Shown in pieces: positions 45,979 through 56,371 of a stretch of DNA of 64,000 nt. Both the position numbers and the translations under genes were made by a program. The DNA lies in NCBI RefSeq assembly GCF_020171465.1, contig NZ_JAIUZR010000003.1:558001-622000 (forward strand), in the 5' to 3' direction. The notes below the pieces were generated by a model that saw nothing but the letters and a program-made list of their open reading frames with translations, did not search any database and was not told the origin of the DNA. The stretch comes from Lutimonas saemankumensis. Its GTDB lineage: Bacteria > Bacteroidota > Bacteroidia > Flavobacteriales > Flavobacteriaceae. Every line of letters begins with the position of its first letter. Within the stretch, counting starts at the first letter, position 1.

Positions 45979-47265
45979 ATGATGAAGATATTGGAAAACC
46001 CAAAAAGGAAAGACTGGGAACAGATTTTAAAGAGGCCGACTCAGACCTATTCTGACTTAGAACCCCTGGTGAATGAGATTTTTGACGAGGTTAGGGCTGA
46101 CGGAGACGAAGCTGTCAAGAAATATACTGAAAAATTTGACCAGGCTCGCCTTGAACAGCTCCAGGTAAGCTCCGCTGAAATAGAGGAAGCAAAAAGTTCG
46201 CTTGATGCGTCCCTCAAAGATGCCATCAAACTGGCCAAAAAAAATATTGTGGCATTCCACGCCTCGCAGCAGTCCTCGGTTAAAAAAATTGAATCTACCC
46301 CTGGGGTTATTTGCTGGCAGGAAAAAAGGGCCATTGAAAAAGTAGGTTTGTATATTCCTGGTGGTACAGCGCCATTATTTTCAACGATCCTGATGCTGGC
46401 CGTTCCAGCCGCAATTGCAGGCTGCGAAGAAGTTGTTATGTGCACTCCCTGCAACGAAGAAGGCAGGGTTCATCCTGCTGTTTTATATACGGCTGATCTT
46501 TGCGGAGTCAGGAAAATTTTTAAGGTTGGAGGAATCCAGGCAATTGCCGGAATGACCATGGGAACCGAAAGTATTCCAAAAGTGTATAAAATATTTGGCC
46601 CAGGCAATCAGTTTGTGACTGTTGCCAAGCAAATGGCCATGAAATACGGTGTTGGCATAGATCTGCCAGCGGGCCCCAGTGAATTACTTGTGTATGCTGA
46701 TAAAACGGCAACATCAAGTTTTATGGCTGCTGATTTGCTTTCTCAGGCTGAACATGGAGTCGATAGCCAGGTAATTCTGGTTAGCAATTCTCTTGAAAAA
46801 CTGACAGAAATTAAAAAGGAAATTTATGAACAACTGGAGAAGCTTCCCAGAAAGGATATAGCTGCAAAAGCTATTGAAAATTCGAAAATGATCTGCTGCT
46901 ATGATGATAAAACAGCGCTAGACCTGATCAACTTTTATGCTCCGGAACATTTGATCTTGAGCCTTGAGGATACTTCCGGGATATTGCCATTAATAAAAAA
47001 CGCGGGATCGGTTTTTGTTGGGGATTACAGTCCGGAGAGTGCGGGAGATTATGCGTCTGGTACAAATCATACCCTTCCTACCAATGGTTTTGCAAAGAAC
47101 TATAGCGGGGTTAATCTGGATGCGTTTCAGAAAGCCGTCAGTTTTCAGCAAATTACCAAAGAAGGAATTAAAAATATCGGTTCGGCAATTGAGAAAATGG
47201 CTGAGGCCGAAGGCTTATTCGCACATCAGAATGCAGTTACCTTAAGACTGGATGCTTTAAAATAA
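45979..47265 (+). CDS. hisD: Histidinol dehydrogenase
   Basis: 428 residues from the ATG at 45979; a further ATG follows directly and a TTG precedes it. Two successive NAD-dependent oxidations of L-histidinol to L-histidine. Visible: KVGLYIPGGTAPLFSTILM, GPGNQFVTVAKQ, DLPAGPSELLVYAD, LSQAEHGVDSQ (zinc ligands Gln and His), FYAPEHLIL (catalytic Glu-His) and SGTNHTLPT. It is 7 bp after hisG. Confidence 0.96.
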   Translation: MMKILENPKRKDWEQILKRPTQTYSDLEPLVNEIFDEVRADGDEAVKKYTEKFDQARLEQLQVSSAEIEEAKSSLDASLKDAIKLAKKNIVAFHASQQSSVKKIESTPGVICWQEKRAIEKVGLYIPGGTAPLFSTILMLAVPAAIAGCEEVVMCTPCNEEGRVHPAVLYTADLCGVRKIFKVGGIQAIAGMTMGTESIPKVYKIFGPGNQFVTVAKQMAMKYGVGIDLPAGPSELLVYADKTATSSFMAADLLSQAEHGVDSQVILVSNSLEKLTEIKKEIYEQLEKLPRKDIAAKAIENSKMICCYDDKTALDLINFYAPEHLILSLEDTSGILPLIKNAGSVFVGDYSPESAGDYASGTNHTLPTNGFAKNYSGVNLDAFQKAVSFQQITKEGIKNIGSAIEKMAEAEGLFAHQNAVTLRLDALK

Positions 47266-47282
47266 AAGAATTGATTTGGATA

Positions 47283-48338
47283 ATGAAAAGAAATGAAATC
47301 GATATAATGAATCTGGCTCGTCCATCCGTAAAGGGGCTTAAACCTTATGCTTCAGCCAAGGATGAGTTTCAGGATTTTGATCAGGAACTCATCTATCTGG
47401 ACGCTAATGAAAATCCTTATGAGAATGGATTGAATCGCTACCCTGATCCTCATCAGATGATTTTAAAAAAGCGTATTTCAACATTAAAGGGAGTTCCTGC
47501 AGATCGAATATTGCTCGGAAATGGAAGCGATGAAATTCTGGATATGATCTTCAGGGTGTTCTTTGAGCCCGGAGAGGATAATATCATTATCAATACGCCA
47601 ACATTTGGGATGTTCAAAGTGCTTTGTGGGGTGAACAACGTGGAGTATAAGGAGGTCTCCCTGACGAAGGATTTTCAATTGGACCCGGATAAGATTTCAG
47701 AGGCCATAGATGCGAACACCAAGGCAATTTTTATATGTTCTCCAAATAATCCAACAGGAAATTTAATGAAAAAGGAGGCGATAAAGGAGCTTCTTTCCAA
47801 GGATTTACTTGTAATAATTGACGAGGCGTATATTGATTTTTCGGGAAAATCCAGCTGGAACCAGGAATTGGAAAATTATAAAAACCTGATTGTTACCCAG
47901 ACTTTTTCAAAAGCCTATGGACTGGCAGGAATCAGGCTGGGGGTTTGTTACGCCGACCCGGAGGTGATTACCTTACTGAAAAAGGTAAAAATGCCCTACA
48001 ATATTAATATTTTGACTCAAAAAACAGCATTGAAACAACTGGAAGATGAGGCTATAACCAAAAAGGAGGTTGCGGAAATTGTTGAAAACAGAAAGAAACT
48101 GGCAATTGAGTTGTCCAAAATAAACCTGGTAAAAAAGATATATCCTTCGGACAGTAATTTTCTTTTGGTAAAAGTGGATGATGCGGACCGAAGATACAAG
48201 GAACTGATCGGGAAAGATCTCGTGATTCGAAACAGAAGCAAAGAACCTTTATGCGAAAATTGTTTGAGAATAACGGTTGGGACTCCTGAGGAAAATAAGT
48301 CATTGATTAAAAGTTTAATTTATTTAGATACGAAATAA
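47283..48338 (+). CDS. hisC: Histidinol-phosphate aminotransferase
   Basis: 351 residues from the ATG at 47283. The TTG at 47271 is in frame but weak, and a later ATG at 47307 ([20 protein letters not shown]) is also possible. Class II PLP aminotransferase blocks: [41 protein letters not shown] and [15 protein letters not shown] with the PLP lysine. It makes histidinol phosphate from imidazole-acetol phosphate. It is 17 bp downstream of hisD. Confidence 0.95.
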   Translation: MKRNEIDIMNLARPSVKGLKPYASAKDEFQDFDQELIYLDANENPYENGLNRYPDPHQMILKKRISTLKGVPADRILLGNGSDEILDMIFRVFFEPGEDNIIINTPTFGMFKVLCGVNNVEYKEVSLTKDFQLDPDKISEAIDANTKAIFICSPNNPTGNLMKKEAIKELLSKDLLVIIDEAYIDFSGKSSWNQELENYKNLIVTQTFSKAYGLAGIRLGVCYADPEVITLLKKVKMPYNINILTQKTALKQLEDEAITKKEVAEIVENRKKLAIELSKINLVKKIYPSDSNFLLVKVDDADRRYKELIGKDLVIRNRSKEPLCENCLRITVGTPEENKSLIKSLIYLDTK

Positions 48339-48348
48339 CAGAGAACTC

Positions 48349-49482
48349 ATGAAGAGAGTATTATTTATAGACAGAGACGGAACGATGATCCGGGAACCTG
48401 AGGACGAGCAAATCGATAGTTTTGAGAAACTGGTTTTCTACCCTAAGGCCTTGTATTATCTGTCGAGAATCGCTGAAGAGCTGGACTTTGAATTGGTGAT
48501 GGTAACCAATCAGGATGGTCTCGGAACGGAAGTATATCCTGAAAATTCCTTTTATCCGGTTCATGATTTCATTATGAAGACCTTTGCCAATGAAGGTGTG
48601 GTTTTTTCCGAGGTATTTATAGATCGAAGTTTTCCGAAAGATAATTCCCCAAACAGAAAGCCAAAGACTGGATTGTTGGGCAAATATCTCACCGGGAACT
48701 ATGATCTAAAAAATTCCTTTGTTATTGGTGACCGGATGACCGATATGGAACTGGCAAAAAATTTAAATGCTAAAGGGATCTTTATCAATAACCAAAGAAA
48801 TTTGGGAGCTGATGAAACGGATGCTTCAAATACCGAGATACAGGAATGCATAGGACTGGAAACTGAAAACTGGAAAGATATCTATGAGTTTTTAAAACTA
48901 AAAAACCGAAGTGCGGAGATTGAAAGAAAGACCAAAGAAACCGATATTTATGTAAAACTAAATCTCGACGGTAACGGAAAAAGCAGGATCAATACCGGAA
49001 TTGGATTTTTTGATCATATGCTGGATCAGATAGCCAGACACGGGAACATGGACCTTGAAATTGAGGTAAAAGGTGACCTTGAAGTTGATGAACATCACAC
49101 CATGGAGGATACAGCTATCGTTTTGGGTGAAGCATTTGCACAGGCTTTGAGTGACAAACGAGGTATGGAACGATATGGCTTTACCTTACCCATGGATGAC
49201 TGCCTTGCCCAGGTAGCCATTGATTTTGGTGGAAGGAACTGGCTGGTTTGGGAAGCTGAATTTAACAGGGAGATGATCGGGGATATGCCTACAGAAATGT
49301 TTTATCACTTTTTTAAATCCTTTACGGACGGGGCCAAAGCCAATTTGAACATAAAAGCAGAAGGAAAAAACGAGCATCATAAGATAGAGGCTATTTTCAA
49401 GGCCTTTGCCAAGGCTATTAAAGTTGCCGTTAAAAGAGATGCTGATAAAATGATTTTACCAAGTACTAAAGGACTTTTATAA
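48349..49482 (+). CDS. hisB: Bifunctional histidinol-phosphatase / imidazoleglycerol-phosphate dehydratase
   Basis: 377 residues. The N-terminal HAD phosphatase has FIDRDGTMI (catalytic Asp pair), VMVTNQDG and [12 protein letters not shown] (about 1-165); the C-terminal dehydratase (about 185-377) has [32 protein letters not shown] and [19 protein letters not shown] (metal His clusters). The fused HisB is found in enterobacteria and many Bacteroidota. It catalyses two non-consecutive steps of the pathway. 10 bp after hisC. Confidence 0.96.
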   Translation: MKRVLFIDRDGTMIREPEDEQIDSFEKLVFYPKALYYLSRIAEELDFELVMVTNQDGLGTEVYPENSFYPVHDFIMKTFANEGVVFSEVFIDRSFPKDNSPNRKPKTGLLGKYLTGNYDLKNSFVIGDRMTDMELAKNLNAKGIFINNQRNLGADETDASNTEIQECIGLETENWKDIYEFLKLKNRSAEIERKTKETDIYVKLNLDGNGKSRINTGIGFFDHMLDQIARHGNMDLEIEVKGDLEVDEHHTMEDTAIVLGEAFAQALSDKRGMERYGFTLPMDDCLAQVAIDFGGRNWLVWEAEFNREMIGDMPTEMFYHFFKSFTDGAKANLNIKAEGKNEHHKIEAIFKAFAKAIKVAVKRDADKMILPSTKGLL

Positions 49483-49483
49483 G

Positions 49484-50068
49484 ATGAATATAGTTATCAT
49501 TGATTATGGAGCAGGAAATGTAAAGTCCGTTCAGTTTGCCCTCGAAAGACTGGGCTATGAGGCTGAATGTACCAATGAAGCGAGTAAAATTATTAGTGCT
49601 GACAAAGTTATTTTTCCTGGGGTTGGAGAGGCTAAAAGTGCCATGCAGGAGTTGAATAGATTTGGACTGGACAAGATCATACCGGAGCTTAAACAACCTG
49701 TTCTCGGAATTTGTCTGGGGATGCAACTCATGTGTGAACACTCCGAAGAGAATGATACGGATTGTTTGGGGATATTTCCTGTTGACGTAAAAAAATTCGA
49801 CGAAAAACTCAAGGTTCCGCATATTGGATGGAACCAGATACAGAACTTGAAAGGACATCTGTTTGAAGAGGTGGACGAGGGGGAATACGTCTATTACGTA
49901 CACAGTTTTTATATTCCGGAAAATCCATTCTCAATTGCCGATACTGAATATGGTATCAATTATTCAGGTGCCATTCGAAAGGATAATTTTTATGCCTGTC
50001 AGTTTCATCCGGAGAAAAGTGGTGATACAGGAGAACAAATTTTAAAGAACTTTATAAAAGCGGTATGA
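49484..50068 (+). CDS. hisH: Imidazole glycerol phosphate synthase, glutaminase subunit
   Basis: 194 residues, class I glutamine amidotransferase. The nucleophile Cys is in [10 protein letters not shown], with HSFYI and CQFHPEKSG providing the catalytic His-Glu. [16 protein letters not shown] is the typical N-terminus. It supplies ammonia to HisF. Its start is one base after hisB and its stop overlaps the hisA start (ATGA), so translation is coupled. Confidence 0.96.
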   Translation: MNIVIIDYGAGNVKSVQFALERLGYEAECTNEASKIISADKVIFPGVGEAKSAMQELNRFGLDKIIPELKQPVLGICLGMQLMCEHSEENDTDCLGIFPVDVKKFDEKLKVPHIGWNQIQNLKGHLFEEVDEGEYVYYVHSFYIPENPFSIADTEYGINYSGAIRKDNFYACQFHPEKSGDTGEQILKNFIKAV

Positions 50069-50805
50069 CAATGAGAATTATTCCTGCCATAGATATTATC
50101 GAAGGAAAATGCGTAAGGCTTTCCAAAGGAGATTACAGCACGAAGAAGATTTACAATGAAGACCCCTTAGAGGTGGCCAAGACCTTTCAGGACGTGGGGA
50201 TAAAACATCTTCACCTTGTGGATCTTGATGGAGCCAAAAGTAAGCATATTGTGAACTATAAAATCCTTGAATCCATTGCTTCAAAAACAGATTTAAAAAT
50301 TGATTTTGGAGGAGGGTTAAAATCGGATGATGATCTTCGCATTGCTTTTGAATGTGGTGCCTCGCAAATTACAGGAGGAAGTATTGCGGTCAGATCACCT
50401 GAAATTTTCGAATCATGGATCAAACGTTATGGCAATGAAAGAATCATTCTCGGGGCTGATGCACAGGATGAAAAAGTAGCTATTTCGGGATGGATGGAAG
50501 CTTCAAAAGAAGAATTAATTCCATTTATTACATCCTATTACAATAAAGGAATTTCCTATGTGATCTGCACAGATATCTCCAAAGATGGAATGCTGGAAGG
50601 CCCGTCATTTGAATTGTATCAAAGAATTCTTCAAGAGGTTCCTGGTATCAAATTGATCGCTTCCGGAGGGATATCGCAATTCGACGAACTGGCACGGTTA
50701 GCCGAGGCTGGATGTGAGGGAACCATTATTGGGAAAGCCATTTACGAAAAGAGGATCAGTCTTAAGCAACTGGAAGGGTTTATACTTAATCAATCATCAA
50801 ATTAA
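50065..50805 (+). CDS. hisA: ProFAR isomerase
   Basis: 246 residues, TIM barrel. [20 protein letters not shown] carries the catalytic Asp of strand 1 (AIDI); the second acid lies in [14 protein letters not shown]; the two phosphate loops are FGGGLKS and [11 protein letters not shown]. Isomerises the open-chain amino-ketose intermediate. Overlaps hisH by 4 bp at an ATGA junction. Confidence 0.96.
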   Translation: MTMRIIPAIDIIEGKCVRLSKGDYSTKKIYNEDPLEVAKTFQDVGIKHLHLVDLDGAKSKHIVNYKILESIASKTDLKIDFGGGLKSDDDLRIAFECGASQITGGSIAVRSPEIFESWIKRYGNERIILGADAQDEKVAISGWMEASKEELIPFITSYYNKGISYVICTDISKDGMLEGPSFELYQRILQEVPGIKLIASGGISQFDELARLAEAGCEGTIIGKAIYEKRISLKQLEGFILNQSSN

Positions 50806-50814
50806 TGTTCGAAT

Positions 50815-51570
50815 ATGGTAAGTAAAAGAATTATACCTTGTCTGGATATTAAGGACGGGAGAACGGTAAAGGGTGTAAATTTTGTTGGCCTGCAGGATGC
50901 CGGTGATCCGGTGGAGTTAGCCGATCGTTATTCAAGGGAAGGGGCTGATGAGCTGGTATTTCTGGATATTACGGCCACCAAGGAAAAAAGAAAAACCCTG
51001 TTGGAACTTGTTGAAAAGGTAGCGAAAAAAGTGAATATTCCGTTTACCGTTGGAGGTGGTATCTCAAGTGTTGAAGATGTAAACCTCCTGCTAAGAGCCG
51101 GTGCGGATAAGATTTCAATCAATTCGTCAGCTGTAAAAAACCCTGAATTGATCAAACAACTGGCTGATAAGTTTGGTAGTCAGTGTATTGTCCTGGCCGT
51201 AGATGCCAAATTCATCAAAGGGAAGTGGAAGGTCTTTTTGGTAGGCGGACGGGTTGAGACAGAAATAGATCTGTTTGACTGGGTTAGGCAAGGTGTTGAA
51301 CTGGGGGCAGGTGAAATTTTATTTACATCAATGGATCATGACGGGACAAAGAATGGATTTGCCAATGACACCTTAAAAAAACTGTCTGAAATTGTCAATG
51401 TTCCTATTATTGCCAGTGGCGGGGCAGGAAATGTTCAGCATTTTTGTGATACCTTTAAGGAAGGAAAGGCGGATGCCGCTCTGGCAGCCAGTGTATTTCA
51501 TTACAAAGAAATTGAAATTAAAGAATTAAAATCAACTCTTGATAAGCAAGGCATTAACGTGAGGTTATGA
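50815..51570 (+). CDS. hisF: Imidazole glycerol phosphate synthase, cyclase subunit
   Basis: 251 residues, TIM barrel. [19 protein letters not shown] has the catalytic Asp (CLDI), the second acid is in [12 protein letters not shown], and phosphate-binding loops are VGGGISS and ASGGAGN. With HisH it forms imidazole glycerol phosphate and AICAR. 9 bp after hisA; overlaps hisIE by 4 bp. Confidence 0.96.
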   Translation: MVSKRIIPCLDIKDGRTVKGVNFVGLQDAGDPVELADRYSREGADELVFLDITATKEKRKTLLELVEKVAKKVNIPFTVGGGISSVEDVNLLLRAGADKISINSSAVKNPELIKQLADKFGSQCIVLAVDAKFIKGKWKVFLVGGRVETEIDLFDWVRQGVELGAGEILFTSMDHDGTKNGFANDTLKKLSEIVNVPIIASGGAGNVQHFCDTFKEGKADAALAASVFHYKEIEIKELKSTLDKQGINVRL

Positions 51571-52160
51571 AAATAAATTTTGATAAGGATACAAAGTTGG
51601 TACCGGCAATTATACAGGATGCAAAAACAAAGAATGTGTTGATGCTGGGTTATATGAATCAGGAAGCTTTTGACAGAACGATGGCCACAAAGAAAGTTAC
51701 CTTTTTTAGCAGAAGTAAGCAGCGACTTTGGACCAAAGGTGAGGAAAGCGGAAATTTTTTGCATTTGGAAGGAATCAAGAATGACTGTGACGGAGATAGT
51801 CTGCTTGTGAGTGTAAATCCCCAGGGGCCGACCTGTCACAAGGGTACGGACACATGCTGGGCCGAAACCAATAGCTCACAATTTGGATTTCTTAGTTCCC
51901 TGGAGGATGTTATTAAAAGCAGAAGAGAAAACCCTTCTGAAAAATCCTATGTAGCATCACTTTTCAAAAAAGGAATTAACAAGATTGCCCAGAAGGTGGG
52001 AGAGGAGGCTGTGGAAGTAGTCATTGAATCAAAGGATAATGATGAGAAATTATTTCTGGACGAAGCAGCAGATTTACTTTTTCATTATTTGATCCTGTTG
52101 CAGGCCAAAGGCTATACATTAAAGGATATTGAAGAGGTACTTATTCAAAGACATAAATAA
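51567..52160 (+). CDS. hisIE: Bifunctional phosphoribosyl-AMP cyclohydrolase / phosphoribosyl-ATP pyrophosphatase
   Basis: 197 residues. The N-terminal HisI part (about 1-105) has [28 protein letters not shown] and the metal residues in [10 protein letters not shown] and [10 protein letters not shown]; the C-terminal HisE part (about 110-197) has [20 protein letters not shown] and [13 protein letters not shown]. It completes the set of his enzymes. ATGA overlap with hisF. Last his gene; the thioesterase gene follows 10 bp later. Confidence 0.95.
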   Translation: MKINFDKDTKLVPAIIQDAKTKNVLMLGYMNQEAFDRTMATKKVTFFSRSKQRLWTKGEESGNFLHLEGIKNDCDGDSLLVSVNPQGPTCHKGTDTCWAETNSSQFGFLSSLEDVIKSRRENPSEKSYVASLFKKGINKIAQKVGEEAVEVVIESKDNDEKLFLDEAADLLFHYLILLQAKGYTLKDIEEVLIQRHK

Positions 52161-52170
52161 AATTTTGCTT

Positions 52171-52578
52171 ATGATTCCAGAAGATTCAATTTCTTATTCC
52201 TATATCCAAAAAGTAGATGAATCTCATTTGGATAATCTGATGCATGTAAATAATGTGGTCTATTTGCAATGGGTCAATGATATTTCTGAAAAGCACTGGA
52301 ATATACTTGCCGGGGAGGAGTTGAAAACCAGGTATTTTTGGGTAGTTTTGAGGCATGAACTGGATTATTTTAAGGAAGCAAAATTAGACGACGAACTGAC
52401 CATTTCTACATGGGTGGGTCAATCAAAAGGTGTAAAATCGGTAAGGCATGTGGAAATACACAAAAAAGATACACTTTTGTTAAAAGCGGCTTCGACCTGG
52501 TGCCTTATTGATTCAACGACCCAAAGGCCAACTAGGATTAAAAATGATATTTTAAGAATATTGGAGCCCAGAAAATAG
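52171..52578 (+). CDS. Acyl-CoA thioesterase (hotdog fold, 4HBT family)
   Basis: 135 residues from the ATG at 52171; a longer frame from 52129 would run inside hisIE and is unlikely. The 4HBT pattern is clear: DESHLDNLMHVNNVVYLQWV (His and Asn of the active helix, conserved Asp replaced around HVNN), then strands FWVVLRHELDYFKEA and LKAASTWCLID. It probably hydrolyses short or medium acyl-CoA. It is at the end of the his transcription unit with only 10 bp spacing, a metabolic outsider. Confidence 0.86.
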   Translation: MIPEDSISYSYIQKVDESHLDNLMHVNNVVYLQWVNDISEKHWNILAGEELKTRYFWVVLRHELDYFKEAKLDDELTISTWVGQSKGVKSVRHVEIHKKDTLLLKAASTWCLIDSTTQRPTRIKNDILRILEPRK

Positions 52579-52584
52579 GAAAAT

Positions 52585-53403
52585 TTATATACTACTTCTT
52601 TCTTTGGCTTGAATCAATTCTTTAAGTATCAATTCCACCCCGGAATCATTGTTGCTTTTGGTGCTGAAATTTGCCGCTTTCTTCACATTGTCGTGAGCGT
52701 TTTCCATGGCATAACTGAAAAAGGCCTGGTCGATCATTTCAAGGTCATTGTTGAAATCTCCGAAAACCATGGTTTCTTCTTTGGTAATTCCTAAGGTTTC
52801 CTGAAGTAATTTTACGGCCCTTCCTTTATTGGCTCCCGGATCCGAGATGTCTACCCAGTTACTGCCTGAAATTTTGATCTGATAGGAATCCTCCAGGTGT
52901 TTTACCACAGGATAGATATATCTTTCCGAACTCTCAAAATGGTAAACTGCAACCTTAAAAACCTGATCATCAGGAAGATTCATAAGATCTTCCAGAATCG
53001 TATATCGGGTATAGTACTCTTTTAAGATACTTGTAAAACGAACTTCGTTTTGATCTATATAAGCAGAATTTTTCCCGCATACTACATAATATAAGTCATC
53101 TGTGGCTTTCAATACGGGTAACAATTCTTTGACTCGATCAGCCGAAAGGTGAATGGATCCAAGTTCTTTATCGCCCTGTCTTATGTATCCTCCATTCTCG
53201 GCAACTATGGTGATCTGCTCTGAAATCAGCTTCAATTTTTCATGAATGCTTGTGTATTGTCGTCCGCTCGCAGCAACAAAATGTACCTTGTGGGACTGAA
53301 GCATATCAAAAAGCCGGAAAAACTCACTGCTTACCTCACTTTTTGAATTCAGTAAGGTGCCATCCATATCTGATACCACCAATTTTACCCGAGAAAGATC
53401 CAT
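52585..53403 (-). CDS. Cof-type HAD-IIB hydrolase
   Basis: 272 residues. HAD motif I is SDMDGTLLNS (D12, D14), motif II includes VAASGRQY, motif III the Lys in NKGRAVKLLQE, and motif IV VFGDFNNDLEMI. The inserted type-IIB cap spans about 85-185. Family members dephosphorylate sugar phosphates, pyridoxal phosphate or FMN; the exact substrate cannot be read from sequence. It is convergent with the thioesterase gene and divergent from typA. Confidence 0.9.
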   Translation of the reverse strand: MDLSRVKLVVSDMDGTLLNSKSEVSSEFFRLFDMLQSHKVHFVAASGRQYTSIHEKLKLISEQITIVAENGGYIRQGDKELGSIHLSADRVKELLPVLKATDDLYYVVCGKNSAYIDQNEVRFTSILKEYYTRYTILEDLMNLPDDQVFKVAVYHFESSERYIYPVVKHLEDSYQIKISGSNWVDISDPGANKGRAVKLLQETLGITKEETMVFGDFNNDLEMIDQAFFSYAMENAHDNVKKAANFSTKSNNDSGVELILKELIQAKERSSI

Positions 53404-53423
53404 AGAGACAGATAATAAATTAA

Positions 53424-53461
53424 AAAGTGTAAAAATAATCTTATTGGTTGATTTACACTTT
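53424..53461. repeat. 10-bp inverted repeat in the HAD-typA intergenic region
   Basis: AAAGTGTAAA (53424-53433) and TTTACACTTT (53452-53461) are exact reverse complements separated by 18 bp. They sit just upstream of the HAD gene start and about 100 bp before the typA promoter, a plausible position for a dimeric regulator or an mRNA hairpin. Confidence 0.45.
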
Positions 53462-53561
53462 GCAATCCATGTTTTTTTTGGGTTAACTTTTCAAAATAAA
53501 AAGGTCTTAACTCAAATAAATTATTATTTAACCAAATACCCTGACAATCAAAATAAAGAAT

Positions 53562-53569
53562 TACTTTTG
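53562..53569 (+). promoter_or_regulatory. typA -7 box
   Basis: TACTTTTG matches TAnnTTTG exactly and lies 13 bp before the ATG at 53583. The expected -33 TTG is missing. Confidence 0.55.
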
Positions 53570-53582
53570 CACTTTCTAAAAA

Positions 53583-55358
53583 ATGTATATGCAATCAATC
53601 AGAAACATAGCAATTATTGCTCACGTTGACCATGGTAAAACAACTTTGGTAGATAAAATCATTGATCAGGCCAAGATCCTGGACCAGAGGAAGGAAAGAA
53701 CGGATCTTCTTTTGGATAATAATGATCTGGAAAGAGAAAGAGGAATTACCATTTTGTCGAAAAATGTTTCGGTCAATTATAAAGGGATAAAGATCAATGT
53801 GATCGATACTCCGGGACACGCAGACTTTGGTGGTGAAGTGGAGCGGGTATTAAAAATGGCAGACGGGGTATTGTTGCTGGTTGATGCTTTTGAAGGGCCC
53901 ATGCCACAAACAAGATTTGTATTGAGCAAGGCGCTTGAAATTGGTTTGATGCCAATTGTTGTAGTCAACAAGGTTGATAAAGATAACTGTACTCCTGAAC
54001 TGGTCCACGAGAAAGTATTTGACCTGATGTTTGCTTTGGATGCAACAGAGGAGCAGTTAGAGTTTAATACGATTTACGGTTCTGCTAAAAACGGCTGGAT
54101 GAATACCGACTGGAAGGAAGAAACAGACAATATCATTCCTTTGCTTGATGCCATAATCGAGAATATTCCCGAGGCTCCTTACAGGGAGGGTTCACCCCAA
54201 ATGCAGATCACTTCACTTGATTATTCATCATTCACCGGTAGAATAGCTATTGGAAGAGTTTTTAGAGGTGATTTGGAAGAAGGTAAAGATTATTCTTTGT
54301 GTAAGGCTGACGGGTCCGTAAAAAAAGTCAGAATTAAAGAACTTCATACTTTTGAAGGTTTGGGCAAAGCCAAAACGGCCAAAGTGAGAAGTGGGGATAT
54401 TTGTGCCATTACCGGTATTGAAGGATTTGAGATCGGAGACACAATAGCTGATCTTGAGTCTCCTGAGGCGTTGCCCAGAATTGAGGTGGACAAACCTACC
54501 ATGAGCATGTTATTTACCATTAATAACTCTCCCTTTTTCGGAAAGGAAGGGAAGTTTGTAACCTCTCGTCACTTGAGGGACAGGCTCTTTAAGGAAACTG
54601 AAAAGAATCTGGCATTACGTGTTGAGGAGACGGATACAGAAGATAAGTTTATCGTTTACGGAAGAGGGATCCTGCATTTATCGGTACTAATTGAAACCAT
54701 GAGGAGAGAAGGTTACGAGTTGCAGGTGGGCCGGCCAAAAGTGATACTAAAAGATATTGATGGAGTTAAAAGTGAACCTTTTGAAACTCTGGTGATCGAT
54801 GTTCCCGAGGAGCTGGCCAGTAAGGCCATAAACCTTGTTACCCTGAGAAAAGGGGACCTCCATGTAATGGAGCCAAAAGGTGATCTTCAGCATCTGGAAT
54901 TTGATATCCCGTCCAGGGGTTTGATCGGATTGAGGAACAAGATTCTTACGGCAACTCAGGGGGAGTCTATCATCAATCACAGGTTGAGAGGTTATGATGC
55001 TTACAAGGGTGATTTTAGTGAAGTGTCAAATGGAGCTATCGTTTCTTCTGAAGCCGGGAAGGCAACGGCTTATGCTATCGACAGATTACAGGACCGCGGG
55101 AAGTTTTTTATTGATCCTAACGAAGAAATCTATAAAGGACAGGTAGTTGGAGAGAACAGCAGACAGGAGGATATGGGTGTAAATCTGATCAAAGGTAAAA
55201 AGCTTACCAATGTAAGGTCATCCGGAGCGGATGACGCAGCAAAGATCTTCCCGAAAATTGATTTTTCGCTGGAAGAATGCATGGAATATATACGTGACGA
55301 TGAATACCTTGAAATTACTCCGCTCAGCTTAAGAATGAGAAAAATAGAATTCAGATAA
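53583..55358 (+). CDS. typA: Ribosome-associated GTPase TypA/BipA
   Basis: 591 residues; a second ATG at 53589 (MQSIRNIA) could be the true start. Translation-factor GTPase: G1 AHVDHGKTT, switch region ERERGITILSKN, G3 DTPGHADFGGE, G4 VVNKVDKD, then domain II, EF-G-like domains III and V and the BipA C-terminal domain (DRGKFFIDPNEEIYKGQVVGE in parts). BipA binds 70S ribosomes and helps 50S maturation, above all in cold or stress. Confidence 0.95.
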   Translation: MYMQSIRNIAIIAHVDHGKTTLVDKIIDQAKILDQRKERTDLLLDNNDLERERGITILSKNVSVNYKGIKINVIDTPGHADFGGEVERVLKMADGVLLLVDAFEGPMPQTRFVLSKALEIGLMPIVVVNKVDKDNCTPELVHEKVFDLMFALDATEEQLEFNTIYGSAKNGWMNTDWKEETDNIIPLLDAIIENIPEAPYREGSPQMQITSLDYSSFTGRIAIGRVFRGDLEEGKDYSLCKADGSVKKVRIKELHTFEGLGKAKTAKVRSGDICAITGIEGFEIGDTIADLESPEALPRIEVDKPTMSMLFTINNSPFFGKEGKFVTSRHLRDRLFKETEKNLALRVEETDTEDKFIVYGRGILHLSVLIETMRREGYELQVGRPKVILKDIDGVKSEPFETLVIDVPEELASKAINLVTLRKGDLHVMEPKGDLQHLEFDIPSRGLIGLRNKILTATQGESIINHRLRGYDAYKGDFSEVSNGAIVSSEAGKATAYAIDRLQDRGKFFIDPNEEIYKGQVVGENSRQEDMGVNLIKGKKLTNVRSSGADDAAKIFPKIDFSLEECMEYIRDDEYLEITPLSLRMRKIEFR

Positions 55359-55467
55359 TTAAACTTTCTTATGATTTGGATGGCATGGGTTTTGCTAGAC
55401 TAATATTTTGTTAAATATCACGACCCTGTTATTTGAAATTTTTTAAAATTGTAAATTGCGCGACAAA

Positions 55468-56313
55468 ATGATGAAAATGAAATTGAACTATTTATTTGTG
55501 GTATTGCTTGGAATAGCAATTTATGCCTGTAGTGATGATGATGAACCAAAAATACCGGATCATGATCCAGTGGCTCAGGCCCTGATAGATGATGCAGTTT
55601 TGGTAGAGTTTCTTCAAACACATTATCTAACCGAGGATATGGAAATCGATACGATTACAAACGGGGAAACACCTCTTTATGAAATTGTTAGTGTTGATGA
55701 AATTGAGTACAATGATATTGATTACAAAATGTACTATTACGTAAACAGTGAAGGAACCGGAATACAGGCAAGCAGAAATGATTCTGTTCAGGTTTTGTAC
55801 AGAGGTTTTATGCTGGATAGTACCAAGTTTGATGAAAATACAAATTACACAACAAATAAATCCTGGTTTCATCTACCACAGACCATTCCCGGTTTCAGAT
55901 ATGGGGTTAGTTATTATAAAGCTGGTGAAAAGGTAATTTATCCTGACGAATCCTTTGGTTATGAAAATACCGGTAACGGAGTGTTTTTTATGCCTTCCGG
56001 ACTTGGATATGCCAATATCGGATCAATTTCAATTCCTCCAAACACACCAATCTATTATTTTATCGATCTGGGCAAAGTGATTTTTGCTGATGCAGATGGA
56101 GATTTTGTTATTAATAATGATGAAGATATAGATGGAGACGGGGATGTTGTTAACGATGATACTGACGGTGATGGTATCCCTGATTATCGCGATATTGACG
56201 ATGACAACGATGGTACCCCTACATTTTTGGAGGATACGAATGAAGACGGAGATCCTAGAAACGATGATACTGACGGAGACGGAATCCCCAACTATCTCGA
56301 TGCTGATAGTTGA
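55468..56313 (+). CDS. FKBP-type peptidyl-prolyl isomerase lipoprotein with Asp-rich TSP3-like tail
   Basis: 281 residues from the ATG at 55468; an in-frame TTG at 55456 adds four residues. Lipobox IYACS (Cys near 21). An FKBP-like domain (about 85-205) shows [34 protein letters not shown] and the final strand [12 protein letters not shown]. The last 70 residues are DxDxDG-type repeats ([35 protein letters not shown]) like thrombospondin type-3 calcium repeats. Probably an outer-membrane or periplasmic chaperone; GldI is a gliding-linked FKBP lipoprotein, but this one has no gld neighbours. The fusion with TSP3 repeats is uncommon. Confidence 0.83.
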   Translation: MMKMKLNYLFVVLLGIAIYACSDDDEPKIPDHDPVAQALIDDAVLVEFLQTHYLTEDMEIDTITNGETPLYEIVSVDEIEYNDIDYKMYYYVNSEGTGIQASRNDSVQVLYRGFMLDSTKFDENTNYTTNKSWFHLPQTIPGFRYGVSYYKAGEKVIYPDESFGYENTGNGVFFMPSGLGYANIGSISIPPNTPIYYFIDLGKVIFADADGDFVINNDEDIDGDGDVVNDDTDGDGIPDYRDIDDDNDGTPTFLEDTNEDGDPRNDDTDGDGIPNYLDADS

Positions 56314-56320
56314 TCGATAT

Positions 56321-56353
56321 AAAAAAAGGTTGTGAGATTCACAACCTTTTTTA
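56321..56353. terminator. Bidirectional terminator between FKBP and cysteine desulfurase genes
   Basis: GGTTGTGA-GAT-TCACAACC (56328-56346... stem arms) with A7 to the left and T6 to the right, a strong stem usable by both convergent genes. Confidence 0.87.
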
Positions 56354-56371
56354 TTTTCCAATGATTTCTTC

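Noticed and set aside
56029-56361. 110-codon Ile/Val/Ser-rich minus-strand frame
   Set aside because: It is antisense to the Asp repeats of the FKBP lipoprotein, where GAT/GAC repeats read as Ile/Val on the other strand, and it overlaps the terminator.
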